45,366 nt of DNA. It comes from a virus. The stretch spans positions 1 to 45,366 of IMG/VR virus record IMGVR_UViG_3300044628_000901; one strand, written 5' to 3'. Below the pieces are notes generated by a model. That model saw nothing but the letters and a program-made list of their open reading frames with translations. It did no database searches and was not told the DNA's origin. The position numbers and the translations under genes were made by a program. This document shows positions 36,924-44,029 of this stretch, piece by piece. Position 1 is the stretch's first letter, and every line of letters begins with the position of its first letter.

Positions 36924-38162
36924 ATGTCTTGTCCTAATGTCTTCAACGCCTTTGCGGTGGCTACCGAGTCGCTCGCTCAGGACGTTTATAAACGCGCCTC
37001 GTACCGCTCGATGTGGCTCAACATGATTGAGCGCGGCGAGTATCCTCAGGGTACTGGTCTGACCCAGACCTCGTTCACCACCACCTCCATCGAGCCGACT
37101 GCGGCTGAGGAGTGGTCGGCCATCACGCTCGCCAGCGGCGAGAACGGTGGCGCTTGCGATGTCACCTACAATGACGTTCCGGTCGGCTACAATGCCGTCA
37201 CCTGGAGTCCTGAGCGTTTCGCCCTCAAAGGTCCGCTCCTGTGTAAGGACGATCTGACCTTCGACCATCGCGTCGAGGCGTTCCTGCGCGTGTACTTGGA
37301 GAAGCTCTCGATCCGCGCTCAGCGTTCTTGGGAGACTCGTTATCAGAACACCTTCGCCAAGTTCGCCATCAAGGCTGTGGCCGACTCGTCCTTCACTCAG
37401 GTTGAGACGATTCCGTCTGGCGTGAATGAGTTCCCCTGGATTCAGACCGGATCGGTCGGTCAGGCGCTCAATCAGTCCACCTCCGAGCTGACTCAGGAGA
37501 TGCTTGATGTGGCCGCCGCCACGCTGATCCGTAACGGCGCGACGAATCCTGATAGCTCCGGCTTCATCAGTTACTCCAGCGATGGTCCGATCTTCCCGCT
37601 GTACATCGGCTTGGAGGCTTCGCAGCGCATCGCTCAGAACAACCCCGCGTTCCGCGATGACTTGCGCTTCGCTGATCAGGGCAGTGGCGCTGGTGCGGAG
37701 TTGCTCAAGCGCATTGGCGCGAATCGGGTCATCAAGAACTTCCGGCATGTGCCGAATCTGTTCCCGCCCCGGTTTACCTATGCCGGTGGCAAGTACACGC
37801 TGGTTCAGCCGTTCACCAGCTCCAGCGGCACGAAGGGTACGGTGTTCAGCGTCAACCCGAGCTGGACGACCGCTCCGTACGAGGCCGCGTTCATCGTTAC
37901 CCCGTACGTCTTCAAGTCGCATATCGTGCGTCCTGTGAACCGCGTTGGCGACTTGAGCTGGATGCCGACCAACTACATGGGTGAGTGGCAGTGGGTAACG
38001 GGTGCCTACAAGCTCGATGTGGATTGCGCCGATCCGCTGGAGAAGAAGGGTCAGCACTACGCTGAGTTCGTGCATGCGTCGGAGCCAATCTTCCCGTCGC
38101 AGGGAATGACTATTATCTTTAGGCGTTGCACCGGCGCTCTGACCCAGGTAATTTGTTCCTGA
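36924..38162 (+). CDS. Major capsid protein, putative
   Basis: A 412-residue protein: the length, the N-terminal helix (ESLAQDVYKRASYRSMWLNM), the strand-rich middle (ITLASGENGGACDVTYNDVP, FALKGPLLCKDDLTFDHRVE) and C-terminal IFRRCTGALTQVICS fit an HK97-fold capsid protein of a podovirus-like phage. It is followed by a strong terminator, as expected for a highly expressed gene, and the codons are regular. The ATG has no SD. The scaffold-like gene is on the other strand at 42865-44019. Confidence 0.8.
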   Translation: MSCPNVFNAFAVATESLAQDVYKRASYRSMWLNMIERGEYPQGTGLTQTSFTTTSIEPTAAEEWSAITLASGENGGACDVTYNDVPVGYNAVTWSPERFALKGPLLCKDDLTFDHRVEAFLRVYLEKLSIRAQRSWETRYQNTFAKFAIKAVADSSFTQVETIPSGVNEFPWIQTGSVGQALNQSTSELTQEMLDVAAATLIRNGATNPDSSGFISYSSDGPIFPLYIGLEASQRIAQNNPAFRDDLRFADQGSGAGAELLKRIGANRVIKNFRHVPNLFPPRFTYAGGKYTLVQPFTSSSGTKGTVFSVNPSWTTAPYEAAFIVTPYVFKSHIVRPVNRVGDLSWMPTNYMGEWQWVTGAYKLDVDCADPLEKKGQHYAEFVHASEPIFPSQGMTIIFRRCTGALTQVICS

Positions 38163-38187
38163 GGTAGTTAATACCTAATCCATGCAG

Positions 38188-38220
38188 CCTCGGCAGCGAA
38201 AGTTGCCGGGGCTTTTTCTT
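38188..38220 (+). terminator. Rho-independent terminator after the capsid gene
   Basis: CCTCGGCA-[GCGAAAGT]-TGCCGGGG followed by CTTTTTCTTT. The 8-bp stem has one G-T pair. A small hairpin AGGTA-GTTAA-TACCT (38163-38177) precedes it. Confidence 0.85.
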
Positions 38221-38232
38221 TGCCTCAACGTC

Positions 38233-38261
38233 TTGACGAATCAACGTTGATTGGTTAAGAT
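38233..38261 (+). promoter_or_regulatory. Promoter of the HNH gene with an internal palindromic operator
   Basis: TTGACG (38233-38238), 17 bases, TAAGAT (38256-38261), then 8 bases to ATG 38270, so the mRNA is near-leaderless. The spacer holds the perfect 12-bp palindrome ATCAACGTTGAT (38240-38251), a classical place for repressor binding. Confidence 0.7.
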
Positions 38262-38269
38262 TTCAGCGC

Positions 38270-39025
38270 ATGGAAAAACTGAAACGTGGCGACGTACGCG
38301 AAAGTGACGGGAAGAAATTCTGGTTCTACGGCCCGAAGCTGGCCAACGGTGAACGCTCGGAATATTGGGTTTCGCCTGAAAGGTATGAATACCTGCTCCT
38401 GAAATCGGCTGAGAAACTTAAGCGGTACGCTGAAAAAAATCCAGACAAGCTAAAGGAGGGTGCAGCCAGGAGATATCAAGAAAATCGAGAGCAAAGGCTT
38501 GAAAAAGCGCGCGAGTATTACGCTCAGAACAAGGAGCAGATTAACAAGCGGAACAGCGAGTACGGAAAGAAGAACGCTGAACACCTGAAGAAAAAGTCGA
38601 ACGAATACCGCGCTGCCAATCGCGAGCGAGCGCGTCAATGGAATAGGAAATACACCAAAGCCAACCGCCAACTTTTGACGGACAAACTCCGCGAACGCCG
38701 CCGCAACGACCCGCTTATGCGCCTCAAAGACGCTATTCGCGGCTCAGTTCGTGCATATCTCGGAAGCAAGAAAACGCGACGGTCGGCCACGTTCGAGATT
38801 GTCGGATGTACGCCTGATTTCCTGCGCTCTCATCTGGAAAAACAATTCAAGCCGGGAATGACCTGGGAGAATTACGGCAGTCATTGGCATGTCGATCATC
38901 GCATTCCATTGGCCAGTGGAACGACGCACGAGGAGGTTATGGGCTTGAGTCATTGGACGAATCTGCAACCGCTTGAGGCGCTAGAAAATATGATGAAGAG
39001 CGACAAGCTCCCAACATCGCATTAG
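38270..39025 (+). CDS. HNH homing-type endonuclease
   Basis: A 251-residue free-standing HNH nuclease. Residues 30-140 are a very basic coiled coil (NKEQINKRNSEYGKKNAEHL, YRAANRERARQWNRKYTKAN) likely to hold DNA. The C-terminal domain has YGSHWHVDHRIPLAS (Asp-His near 209-210), SHWTNLQPLEALEN (Asn near 231 and 240) and a last Lys in MKSDK. Such genes move as homing elements next to conserved genes. Here it sits right after the capsid terminator with its own promoter and operator. Confidence 0.88.
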   Translation: MEKLKRGDVRESDGKKFWFYGPKLANGERSEYWVSPERYEYLLLKSAEKLKRYAEKNPDKLKEGAARRYQENREQRLEKAREYYAQNKEQINKRNSEYGKKNAEHLKKKSNEYRAANRERARQWNRKYTKANRQLLTDKLRERRRNDPLMRLKDAIRGSVRAYLGSKKTRRSATFEIVGCTPDFLRSHLEKQFKPGMTWENYGSHWHVDHRIPLASGTTHEEVMGLSHWTNLQPLEALENMMKSDKLPTSH

Positions 39026-39029
39026 CCTC

Positions 39030-39057
39030 TTGACACTAATGCCCACAAAGTGATGCT
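39030..39057 (+). promoter_or_regulatory. Weak promoter-like site after the HNH gene
   Basis: TTGACA (39030-39035), 16 bases, GATGCT (39052-39057), 6 bases, ATG 39064. The -35 is perfect and the -10 poor. The geometry is like the other near-leaderless promoters of this genome. Without it, the genes from 39064 on would need read-through from the HNH gene's promoter. Confidence 0.4.
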
Positions 39058-39063
39058 CCCCGT

Positions 39064-39348
39064 ATGCCGGTATTTACCATCCCCGAAGGCGTTGAAATCC
39101 CCGAGAATCTGAAGGAAGGCGAGGCTTTCCAGACGATGGCGACTATCGTTCTTGGCAAGGGCGGCAAGGCTGAGGTCATCGAGATTGATGGCATGGTCAT
39201 CCCAGGCTACGAGAGTAAGTCGAAGGGCAAGAAGATGGCTGAGCGTGGTGAGGAGGAGTACGAGGAGGAGGAGGAGGTTGCTGAGGGCGGCGGCGGGGAG
39301 GGTTTCGTCGCTGAGGTGATGCGCCGTGGTTCTGGTCCGATGGCCTAA
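39064..39348 (+). CDS. Small acidic hypothetical protein
   Basis: A 94-residue protein. The N-terminal half is strand-like (TIPEGVEIPENLKEGEAFQT, KAEVIEIDGMVIPGYE). A basic patch (KSKGKKM) is followed by a very acidic Glu-rich and Gly-rich tail (EEEYEEEEEVAEGGGGEG). It may be a minor capsid or assembly protein, judged only from position after the capsid block. Confidence 0.6.
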   Translation: MPVFTIPEGVEIPENLKEGEAFQTMATIVLGKGGKAEVIEIDGMVIPGYESKSKGKKMAERGEEEYEEEEEVAEGGGGEGFVAEVMRRGSGPMA

Positions 39349-39361
39349 ATTGTAAATCGAT

Positions 39362-39790
39362 ATGCCAAACATCACATGCGACGAGGCGGAGACGCTGATC
39401 AATGAGGCGGCGTCGCTGGGATGTCGTTCTCCATGGGAGGTTGAGCTGGCCAAGCTCGCCCTTGAGAATCGCATTGCCGCGTATCTTCAGGGTGGTGGCG
39501 CGACGCGCGGAACGTATCGGAGCGTGAGCGCGACGGGGAATGTCACGAGTGGTGATTATCTTCTGCTCTGCGATTCAACCGCTGGCGCGGTGACGGTTAC
39601 GCTGCCACCCGCTGCGCTTGTTCCGGGTCGGATCTATGTGTTCAAGCGAATCAATGCCGGTGCGAACAACGTGGTTGTTGACGGCTATGCGTCGGAGACG
39701 ATTGACGGGGCGACGACGTACACACTGAGTTCTCAGTGGGCTGGCGTGACGGTTATGAGCAACGGAACCGCTTGGTTCATCATCATCTGA
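39362..39790 (+). CDS. Virion protein candidate with a shared N-terminal module and a C-terminal beta domain
   Basis: A 142-residue protein. Residues 1-42 (MPNITCDEAETLINEAASLG, CRSPWEVELAKLALENRIAA) match the N-terminus of the next gene's product. The C-terminal domain, TSGDYLLLCDSTAGAVTVTL then VFKRINAGANNVVVDGYASE and TYTLSSQWAGVTVMSNGTAW, is a beta-rich domain frequent in phage fibres and decoration proteins. It is probably attached to the head or tail through the shared module. Confidence 0.65.
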   Translation: MPNITCDEAETLINEAASLGCRSPWEVELAKLALENRIAAYLQGGGATRGTYRSVSATGNVTSGDYLLLCDSTAGAVTVTLPPAALVPGRIYVFKRINAGANNVVVDGYASETIDGATTYTLSSQWAGVTVMSNGTAWFIII

Positions 39791-39791
39791 T

Positions 39792-40001
39792 ATGGCTAAC
39801 ATCTCCTGCGCGGAAGCTGCTAATCTGATCGCCGAGGCTTACGGCGCTTCGTGCAAGAGTCCGCGCGAGCGTAATCTGCTGGAGATTGGCCTACTCTGGG
39901 AGGCTGCGACGCTTGGCGGAACGGCTGACATCACGGCGGACAACACGGTGATTACGGCTGACAGCACGATCATCACGGCGGACATGACCGAATTTCTGTA
40001 A
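39792..40001 (+). CDS. Short protein with the shared N-terminal module and ITAD repeats
   Basis: A 69-residue protein. MANISCAEAANLIAEAYGAS with CKSPRERNLLEIGLLWEAAT aligns with the start of the product of 39362-39790. Then come ADITADN, TVITADS, TIITADM repeats of seven residues. The same type of repeat stands in the tail protein at 8795 (TITADND, QITADQT, NVTADG). The two short modules suggest a linker or a small beta structure. Confidence 0.65.
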   Translation: MANISCAEAANLIAEAYGASCKSPRERNLLEIGLLWEAATLGGTADITADNTVITADSTIITADMTEFL

Positions 40002-40027
40002 CCCGAAACCAAACCATTTAATTCGAT

Positions 40028-41311
40028 ATGGCACAGCAAACCATCAATGTCGGAACGTCCCCCAATGACGGGACGGGAACGCCGCTGCGTACGGCTTTCC
40101 AGTACACGAACAGCAACTTCAGCGAGCTGTACACGGCTGTTGGGCCGAGCGGCAATAACATCGTTGTTCCTGGTACCGCCACCATCACCGGCGATCTGAC
40201 GGTGGCAACTAATCGGTTGAGTGTCAGTTCCACCGGAGTTCAGATTGGTACAACTACAAATAAAACCACGGCATTTACCGGAAACGGAACAGGCCTAACG
40301 ATTGGTGCGGCTTTGGCACCAACTATTGCTTTGTGGGATACTACGAATGCTTCGTATGTTGGGAGCATAAGTCAGATTGATGCTGATATGTATCTGACGA
40401 ACACTGCTGTCGGGCAGATGGTGTTCTCAACTGATAATACATCGCGTTACACAATCTCATCCACCGGCGTAGCAACATGGTCGAACGTCGGCGGAGTCGC
40501 TGGCACCGCCATGACCCTGAACTCCACGGGGCTGGGCGTGGGGGTTACGCCTAGTGCGTGGGCTGCTGGATTTAAAGTGGTTCAATTTGGACCCGGTTCC
40601 GCCATTTCGTGCAATACAAACGCATCACGATGCGATATTAGCGCAAACTACTTTTACGACGGAGCGAACAAGTTCATTACCGCGAGTGGGTATGCTACAA
40701 ATCTAACTCAGGAAAACGGTAATTTCTATTTCTATCGAAGCACTGCTACTTCTGGAGGTGCCGGTGCTGCGTGCACCTTCACCCAAGCGATGACGCTCGA
40801 CGCGAGTGGGAATCTGTTGGTGGGGAAGACGTCGCTTGGTGATTCAAATGTTGGCGTTCAGTTGATGCCGACCGCTGGTCTGTCGATGAGTTTGGCTTCG
40901 CAGATTGATGCTCAAACCACTTGCGCTGTTTATTCAACTACAGCCGCTGCCTATCGGTTTTACATTGGAATGGGTGGCACCGTGTTCGCAACCAACACGA
41001 CCATCTCGGCCATCTCCGATGCCCGACTGAAGGAGAACGTGCAGGATATTGACGTTGGCCTCAGCGCAATTCTCTCCCTCAAGCCGCGCAAGTTCGATTG
41101 GAAGGAAGGTAAGGGCAAAAACATCAAAGGTGACAGGGGCTTCATCGCTCAGGAGTTTGAGCAGGTGTTCCCGCAGCTTGTGGACGAGTGGAAAGACCCT
41201 GCCCCCGAAGGCGAAGCTCCCTACAAGTCCGTCCGCCAAGACCTCATTCCTGTGCTGGTGAAAGCCATTCAGGAACTGGCCGCTGAAGTCAACGCTCTGA
41301 AGAACGCCTAA
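40028..41311 (+). CDS. Tail fibre/spike with a C-terminal S74 intramolecular chaperone
   Basis: A 427-residue protein. The N-terminus TINVGTSPNDGTGTPLRTAF is typical of phage fibre attachment. The middle is Thr/Ser/Gly-rich and strand-like. The last 100 residues are a Peptidase_S74 domain: ISDARLKENVQDIDVGLSAI, LSLKPRKFDWKEGKG, RGFIAQEFEQVFPQLVDEW and KSVRQDLIPVLVKAIQELAA. This domain helps trimer folding and is then cut off in known cases at a Ser; here the Ser is in ISDARLKE. It is likely a receptor-binding fibre. Confidence 0.9.
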   Translation: MAQQTINVGTSPNDGTGTPLRTAFQYTNSNFSELYTAVGPSGNNIVVPGTATITGDLTVATNRLSVSSTGVQIGTTTNKTTAFTGNGTGLTIGAALAPTIALWDTTNASYVGSISQIDADMYLTNTAVGQMVFSTDNTSRYTISSTGVATWSNVGGVAGTAMTLNSTGLGVGVTPSAWAAGFKVVQFGPGSAISCNTNASRCDISANYFYDGANKFITASGYATNLTQENGNFYFYRSTATSGGAGAACTFTQAMTLDASGNLLVGKTSLGDSNVGVQLMPTAGLSMSLASQIDAQTTCAVYSTTAAAYRFYIGMGGTVFATNTTISAISDARLKENVQDIDVGLSAILSLKPRKFDWKEGKGKNIKGDRGFIAQEFEQVFPQLVDEWKDPAPEGEAPYKSVRQDLIPVLVKAIQELAAEVNALKNA

Positions 41312-41312
41312 T

Positions 41313-41804
41313 ATGAACATCTCCATCAACTGGATCATCGAACGCCTTCTCGTTAAGCCGACCGAAGGCACCTACTCCGATGTCGTAATCACCGCCGACT
41401 GGAGGTGCAACGGCACCGAAACCATCGGCACCGGCGACGACGCAAAGACCTACAGCGGCACCTGCTACGGCAGCGCGTCGTTCGCTCCGCCGAGCGAGAA
41501 CTTCACGCCGTACGAGGATTTGACGCAGGATCAAGTCCTCGGATGGTGCTACGCTTCTGGAGTCGATCAGACCGCCATCGAGGCGAACGTCTCCGCGCAG
41601 ATCGAGAACCAGATCAACCCTCCGGTCATCGCTCCGCCGTTGCCGTGGGTGCCGGTGGTTCCTCCGCCCCAACCCGAGATGATCGTGCCTCCGATGCTGC
41701 CTCAGGTTGAGCCGGTTTTGGTGACGCAGGCCGATTCCAAGCCGTCTTCGGCGCAGGAAATCGTTGCGCCAGTTCAGGATGTCACCGATGCTCCGGCGGC
41801 ATGA
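41313..41804 (+). CDS. Small virion-associated-type protein (DUF7936-like), putative
   Basis: A 163-residue protein. NISINWIIERLLVKPTEGTY, VVITADWRCNGTE, CYGSASFAPPSENFTPYEDL, TQDQVLGWCYASGVDQTAIE and ANVSAQIENQINPPV with PPLPW resemble a domain found as stand-alone proteins next to phage fibres, which I believe is DUF7936. The C-terminal 55 residues are Pro-rich. Function unknown; probably expressed with the fibre. Confidence 0.65.
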   Translation: MNISINWIIERLLVKPTEGTYSDVVITADWRCNGTETIGTGDDAKTYSGTCYGSASFAPPSENFTPYEDLTQDQVLGWCYASGVDQTAIEANVSAQIENQINPPVIAPPLPWVPVVPPPQPEMIVPPMLPQVEPVLVTQADSKPSSAQEIVAPVQDVTDAPAA

Positions 41805-41959
41805 TTAAAATTGAACTGACACTCGAACAAACGAACACCCTGCTGCAACTCGTAGAAATCGCGATGAAGGCTGGCAACATCAACAATGTGAAAGCCGGAC
41901 TTCCTCTCTACGATCTGATCCTTGATTCAGCCAAGCAGCAGGCTCCTGCCGCTAACTAA
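41801..41959 (+). CDS. Small hypothetical protein
   Basis: A 52-residue protein from ATG 41801, overlapping the upstream stop (ATGA): MIKIELTLEQTNTLLQLVEI, AMKAGNINNVKAGLPLYDLI, LDSAKQQAPAAN. The helical pattern with TLEQ...LL..AL is common in short phage proteins near fibre genes. Function unknown. Confidence 0.7.
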   Translation: MIKIELTLEQTNTLLQLVEIAMKAGNINNVKAGLPLYDLILDSAKQQAPAAN

Positions 41960-41971
41960 CAGCCACGCACG

Positions 41972-42166
41972 ATGACGGACCACCACGCTTTTATCAGAGA
42001 CATATCAATAGGCGTCGGTGGTCCGGCCATCGGCATTCTGGGGAACGCGGTATTTACCGATCCGAATCTCAAGACTGCCTCATTGGCACTTGGCGCGTTC
42101 GCCGCGCTTCTTACATGCGCCGTGAAAGCAGTCGAACTCTATCGCAAACTCAAAAACGACAAATGA
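41972..42166 (+). CDS. Small membrane protein, holin candidate 1
   Basis: A 64-residue protein with two hydrophobic segments (ISIGVGGPAIGILGNAVF, about 10-28; LALGAFAALLTCAVKAVELY, about 38-57) and a basic end RKLKNDK. This is like a class II holin. It overlaps the next holin-like gene by ATGA. It may act with the Pam3-gp28-type protein as a pair or as an antiholin. Confidence 0.65.
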   Translation: MTDHHAFIRDISIGVGGPAIGILGNAVFTDPNLKTASLALGAFAALLTCAVKAVELYRKLKNDK

Positions 42167-42357
42167 ACGCCAATATTTCATCCCTCCTCCGCCACGGTCT
42201 TAGCGCGCTCGGCGGTTTCCTCGTAGCCAAAGGGTTGGCCAGTGCTGATCAGGTTGCCGAGATTGCTGGCGCGACTGTCACTTTGCTCGGTGCTGTATGG
42301 TCGATCTGGAAGAACAAGCAATCAGCCGCTGCCGCACCCGTCAAACAGACGGAATGA
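42163..42357 (+). CDS. Holin, Pam3-gp28-like family, putative
   Basis: A 64-residue protein: SLLRHGLSALGGFLVAKGLA, SADQVAEIAGATVTLLGAVW, SIWKNKQ. The RHGLxALGGFLVAKGLA...VAEIAGA pattern is one I recognise from holin-like phage proteins called Pam3-gp28 family. It should form membrane lesions at lysis. It overlaps both neighbours by ATGA. Confidence 0.8.
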   Translation: MNANISSLLRHGLSALGGFLVAKGLASADQVAEIAGATVTLLGAVWSIWKNKQSAAAAPVKQTE

Positions 42358-42533
42358 ACTTCCTGGCCGACTTGGTGATGAAGCTGGTCATCTGGATTCA
42401 TTCGCTGACGACCAGGGACACGACGAGTGAAGACGCCAAGAAACAGCCTGATCTTAAGCGCGGTCTTCTTGATCGTGTGCGCGAGCATGAGCGTGAGCTG
42501 CGCGAGCCGGGTGATTTACGTCCCCCACGGTGA
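42354..42533 (+). CDS. Inner-membrane spanin-like protein (short), putative
   Basis: A 59-residue protein from ATG 42354 (ATGA overlap). FLADLVMKLVIWIHSLTT is a probable N-terminal membrane anchor, followed by a charged helix (DLKRGLLDRVREHERELREP). The o-spanin-like lipoprotein gene starts inside it in another frame, the usual Rz/Rz1 arrangement. It is shorter than known i-spanins, so the role is tentative. Confidence 0.5.
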   Translation: MNFLADLVMKLVIWIHSLTTRDTTSEDAKKQPDLKRGLLDRVREHERELREPGDLRPPR

Positions 42534-42657
42534 GCCTGTGCGCCTCGCTGAGGATGTTGAAGCAAAGGTTTGGACTGTTGACGCCACCGGCAAAACGGTG
42601 CGTAGTAAGAACCGTATTACCATCCATGAGGGCTGGTACGCACTCCCAAAGGAATGA
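42427..42657 (+). CDS. Small lipoprotein, Rz1-like o-spanin candidate
   Basis: A 76-residue protein from GTG 42427. The N-terminus (SLILSAVFLIVCASMSVSC) is a lipoprotein signal with a lipobox ending in Cys25. The mature part (VIYVPHGEPVRLAEDVEAKV, TVRSKNRITIHEGWYALP) is strand-like. It overlaps the i-spanin-like frame by 107 bp in another frame. It would sit in the outer membrane and join the two membranes at lysis. A host-acting lipoprotein is the alternative. Confidence 0.6.
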   Translation: MKTPRNSLILSAVFLIVCASMSVSCASRVIYVPHGEPVRLAEDVEAKVWTVDATGKTVRSKNRITIHEGWYALPKE

Positions 42658-42800
42658 GCAATAACGCACCATATAAAGGTTCTCCCGCTGTCCGATCATC
42701 CGGCAGCGGACCTTACAGGCAGTCTCCGCCGCCCAAGCCGCCGGTTAAGCCGAAGCCGCAGCCGGTTCCGAGTGGCAGCGGACCGTATCGAGGTAAGTGA
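42654..42800 (+). CDS. Very small Pro-rich protein with SGSGPYR repeats
   Basis: A 48-residue protein from ATG 42654 (ATGA overlap). It has SGSGPYRQ near residue 16 and SGSGPYRG at the end, around a Pro/Lys-rich stretch (PPPKPPVKPKPQPVP). Such repeats suggest a disordered linker or binding peptide. It ends right before the bidirectional terminator. Confidence 0.6.
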   Translation: MSNNAPYKGSPAVRSSGSGPYRQSPPPKPPVKPKPQPVPSGSGPYRGK

Positions 42801-42811
42801 TTTAAACGAAA

Positions 42812-42844
42812 ATCCCCCGGTGGTAATGAAAACCATCGGGGGAT
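42812..42844. terminator. Bidirectional terminator between the two late operons
   Basis: ATCCCCCGGTGGT-[AATGAAA]-ACCATCGGGGGAT, a 13-bp stem with one G-T pair. On the plus strand it is followed by AATTGTTTTGG; on the minus strand by TTTTCGTTTAAA. It serves both the plus-strand lysis operon and the minus-strand head operon. Confidence 0.85.
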
Positions 42845-42864
42845 AATTGTTTTGGAGAGTAGGT

Positions 42865-44019
42865 TCAGCGTCCGAGCGACTTCATCACGCTGGCGACGAA
42901 GTCTTCACTCTTCGCGGCATTCGCATTTGCCGGTCGATAACCTCCAGATGTCGCCTTCGAGGTAACGCCAGGTTCGCTTCCTCGATACTTCGTTAGCTCG
43001 GCCTGTAAGCGCTTGTTCACCTCAACCTGAGCATAGAGAAGCTCGCGGTACTTTGGCGCAGCAGCAGCCCAAAGAGCAGCCTTGGCAAGATCCTCCTCGC
43101 TGTTCTCACCATTGAAGATTTGCTGGGCAAGGCTAAGTCGGCCATTCAGCTCGGTGTTCCATTCATCATCGTTCTCACGCGGCTCAAAGATTTCGAGCGA
43201 GCGAGCATCGGTGGAAACCTTCTGCCAGGTCTTATTGGCCGACTCCAGTGCAGCCTTTGTTCCCTCCTCATTGTCCTGCTTGTACTTGGAGATGACCGCA
43301 TCGTAATCAGCCTTTGCCTCGGTCAACTCTGAAGACCGTTCGCCATTAATTTCGTCGTACTTAACAATTAACGCACCGAGCTTGGCCTTCTTGGACGGAG
43401 AAAGACCCTCAACGATGTCGTCGATCTGCGAGTTGCGATAGTCGCTATCGGGTGATTTCAGGAGCGAAACAAGCCGCTCGCCATCGGTTCCGACAAGGTT
43501 CTTCACCGAATCGAACACGCCGGTAATCTTGCCCTCGTACTTCTTGATGAAGTCAGGATGACGCTCGATGTCCAACAATCGGACACGCTCGGAAAGCGCG
43601 TCACGCTCCTCCTGCAATGTCTTGAGCTGCGATTCGAATTGAGGGTTGGTAGACTTACCAGCCTTCAGCTCGTCCAATTGCTTGGCCAACTGCGCCTTCT
43701 CCTCCTTGATCTTGCGGAAAGCGTCAGCCGCTTTCGTGGACTTGATTGTCTCAGGAATGTCCGCGTCGTCCGGCGCTGCTGGGGCGGCGGCGCTGGGTTC
43801 AGCAGCGGTCTTTTTGGAGAACATCCGCTCAATATCCATCTCGGATTTACTGAGCTTGGGCGGTGTATTGTCAGTCTTCTGCGGAGCGGCGGTAACTGCT
43901 GGCTTCTCAGCGGGAGTCGCGTTATCAGCGCCGATTGCCTTGAAAGCATCGATAAACGAGCTTCCAAAGTCTGGAGTCTGGCCGTTACTGACGATGGGTG
44001 AGTTCAGGGGTTCGTCCAT
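42865..44019 (-). CDS. Scaffold-like head assembly protein, putative
   Basis: A 384-residue acidic protein, no signal peptide. The N-terminal third is disordered and Ala/Pro-rich (AEKPAVTAAPQKTDNTPPKL, AEPSAAAPAAPDDADIPE). Then comes a long coiled coil (ADAFRKIKEEKAQLAKQLDE, LKTLQEERDALSERVRLLDI) and a helical C-terminus with AALWAAAAPKYRELLYAQVE and NKRLQAELTKYRGSEPGVTS. Length and build fit a scaffold. It is the last gene of the packaging operon and lies on the opposite strand to the capsid gene. This separation is unusual. Confidence 0.65.
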   Translation of the reverse strand: MDEPLNSPIVSNGQTPDFGSSFIDAFKAIGADNATPAEKPAVTAAPQKTDNTPPKLSKSEMDIERMFSKKTAAEPSAAAPAAPDDADIPETIKSTKAADAFRKIKEEKAQLAKQLDELKAGKSTNPQFESQLKTLQEERDALSERVRLLDIERHPDFIKKYEGKITGVFDSVKNLVGTDGERLVSLLKSPDSDYRNSQIDDIVEGLSPSKKAKLGALIVKYDEINGERSSELTEAKADYDAVISKYKQDNEEGTKAALESANKTWQKVSTDARSLEIFEPRENDDEWNTELNGRLSLAQQIFNGENSEEDLAKAALWAAAAPKYRELLYAQVEVNKRLQAELTKYRGSEPGVTSKATSGGYRPANANAAKSEDFVASVMKSLGR

Positions 44020-44029
44020 ATTTTAAGAT

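Noticed and set aside
36798-38075. Long minus-strand frame (425 codons) opposite the capsid gene
   Set aside because: The protein is Arg/Leu/Val-rich without motifs and mirrors the codon bias of the capsid gene. The plus-strand capsid reading is much better supported.
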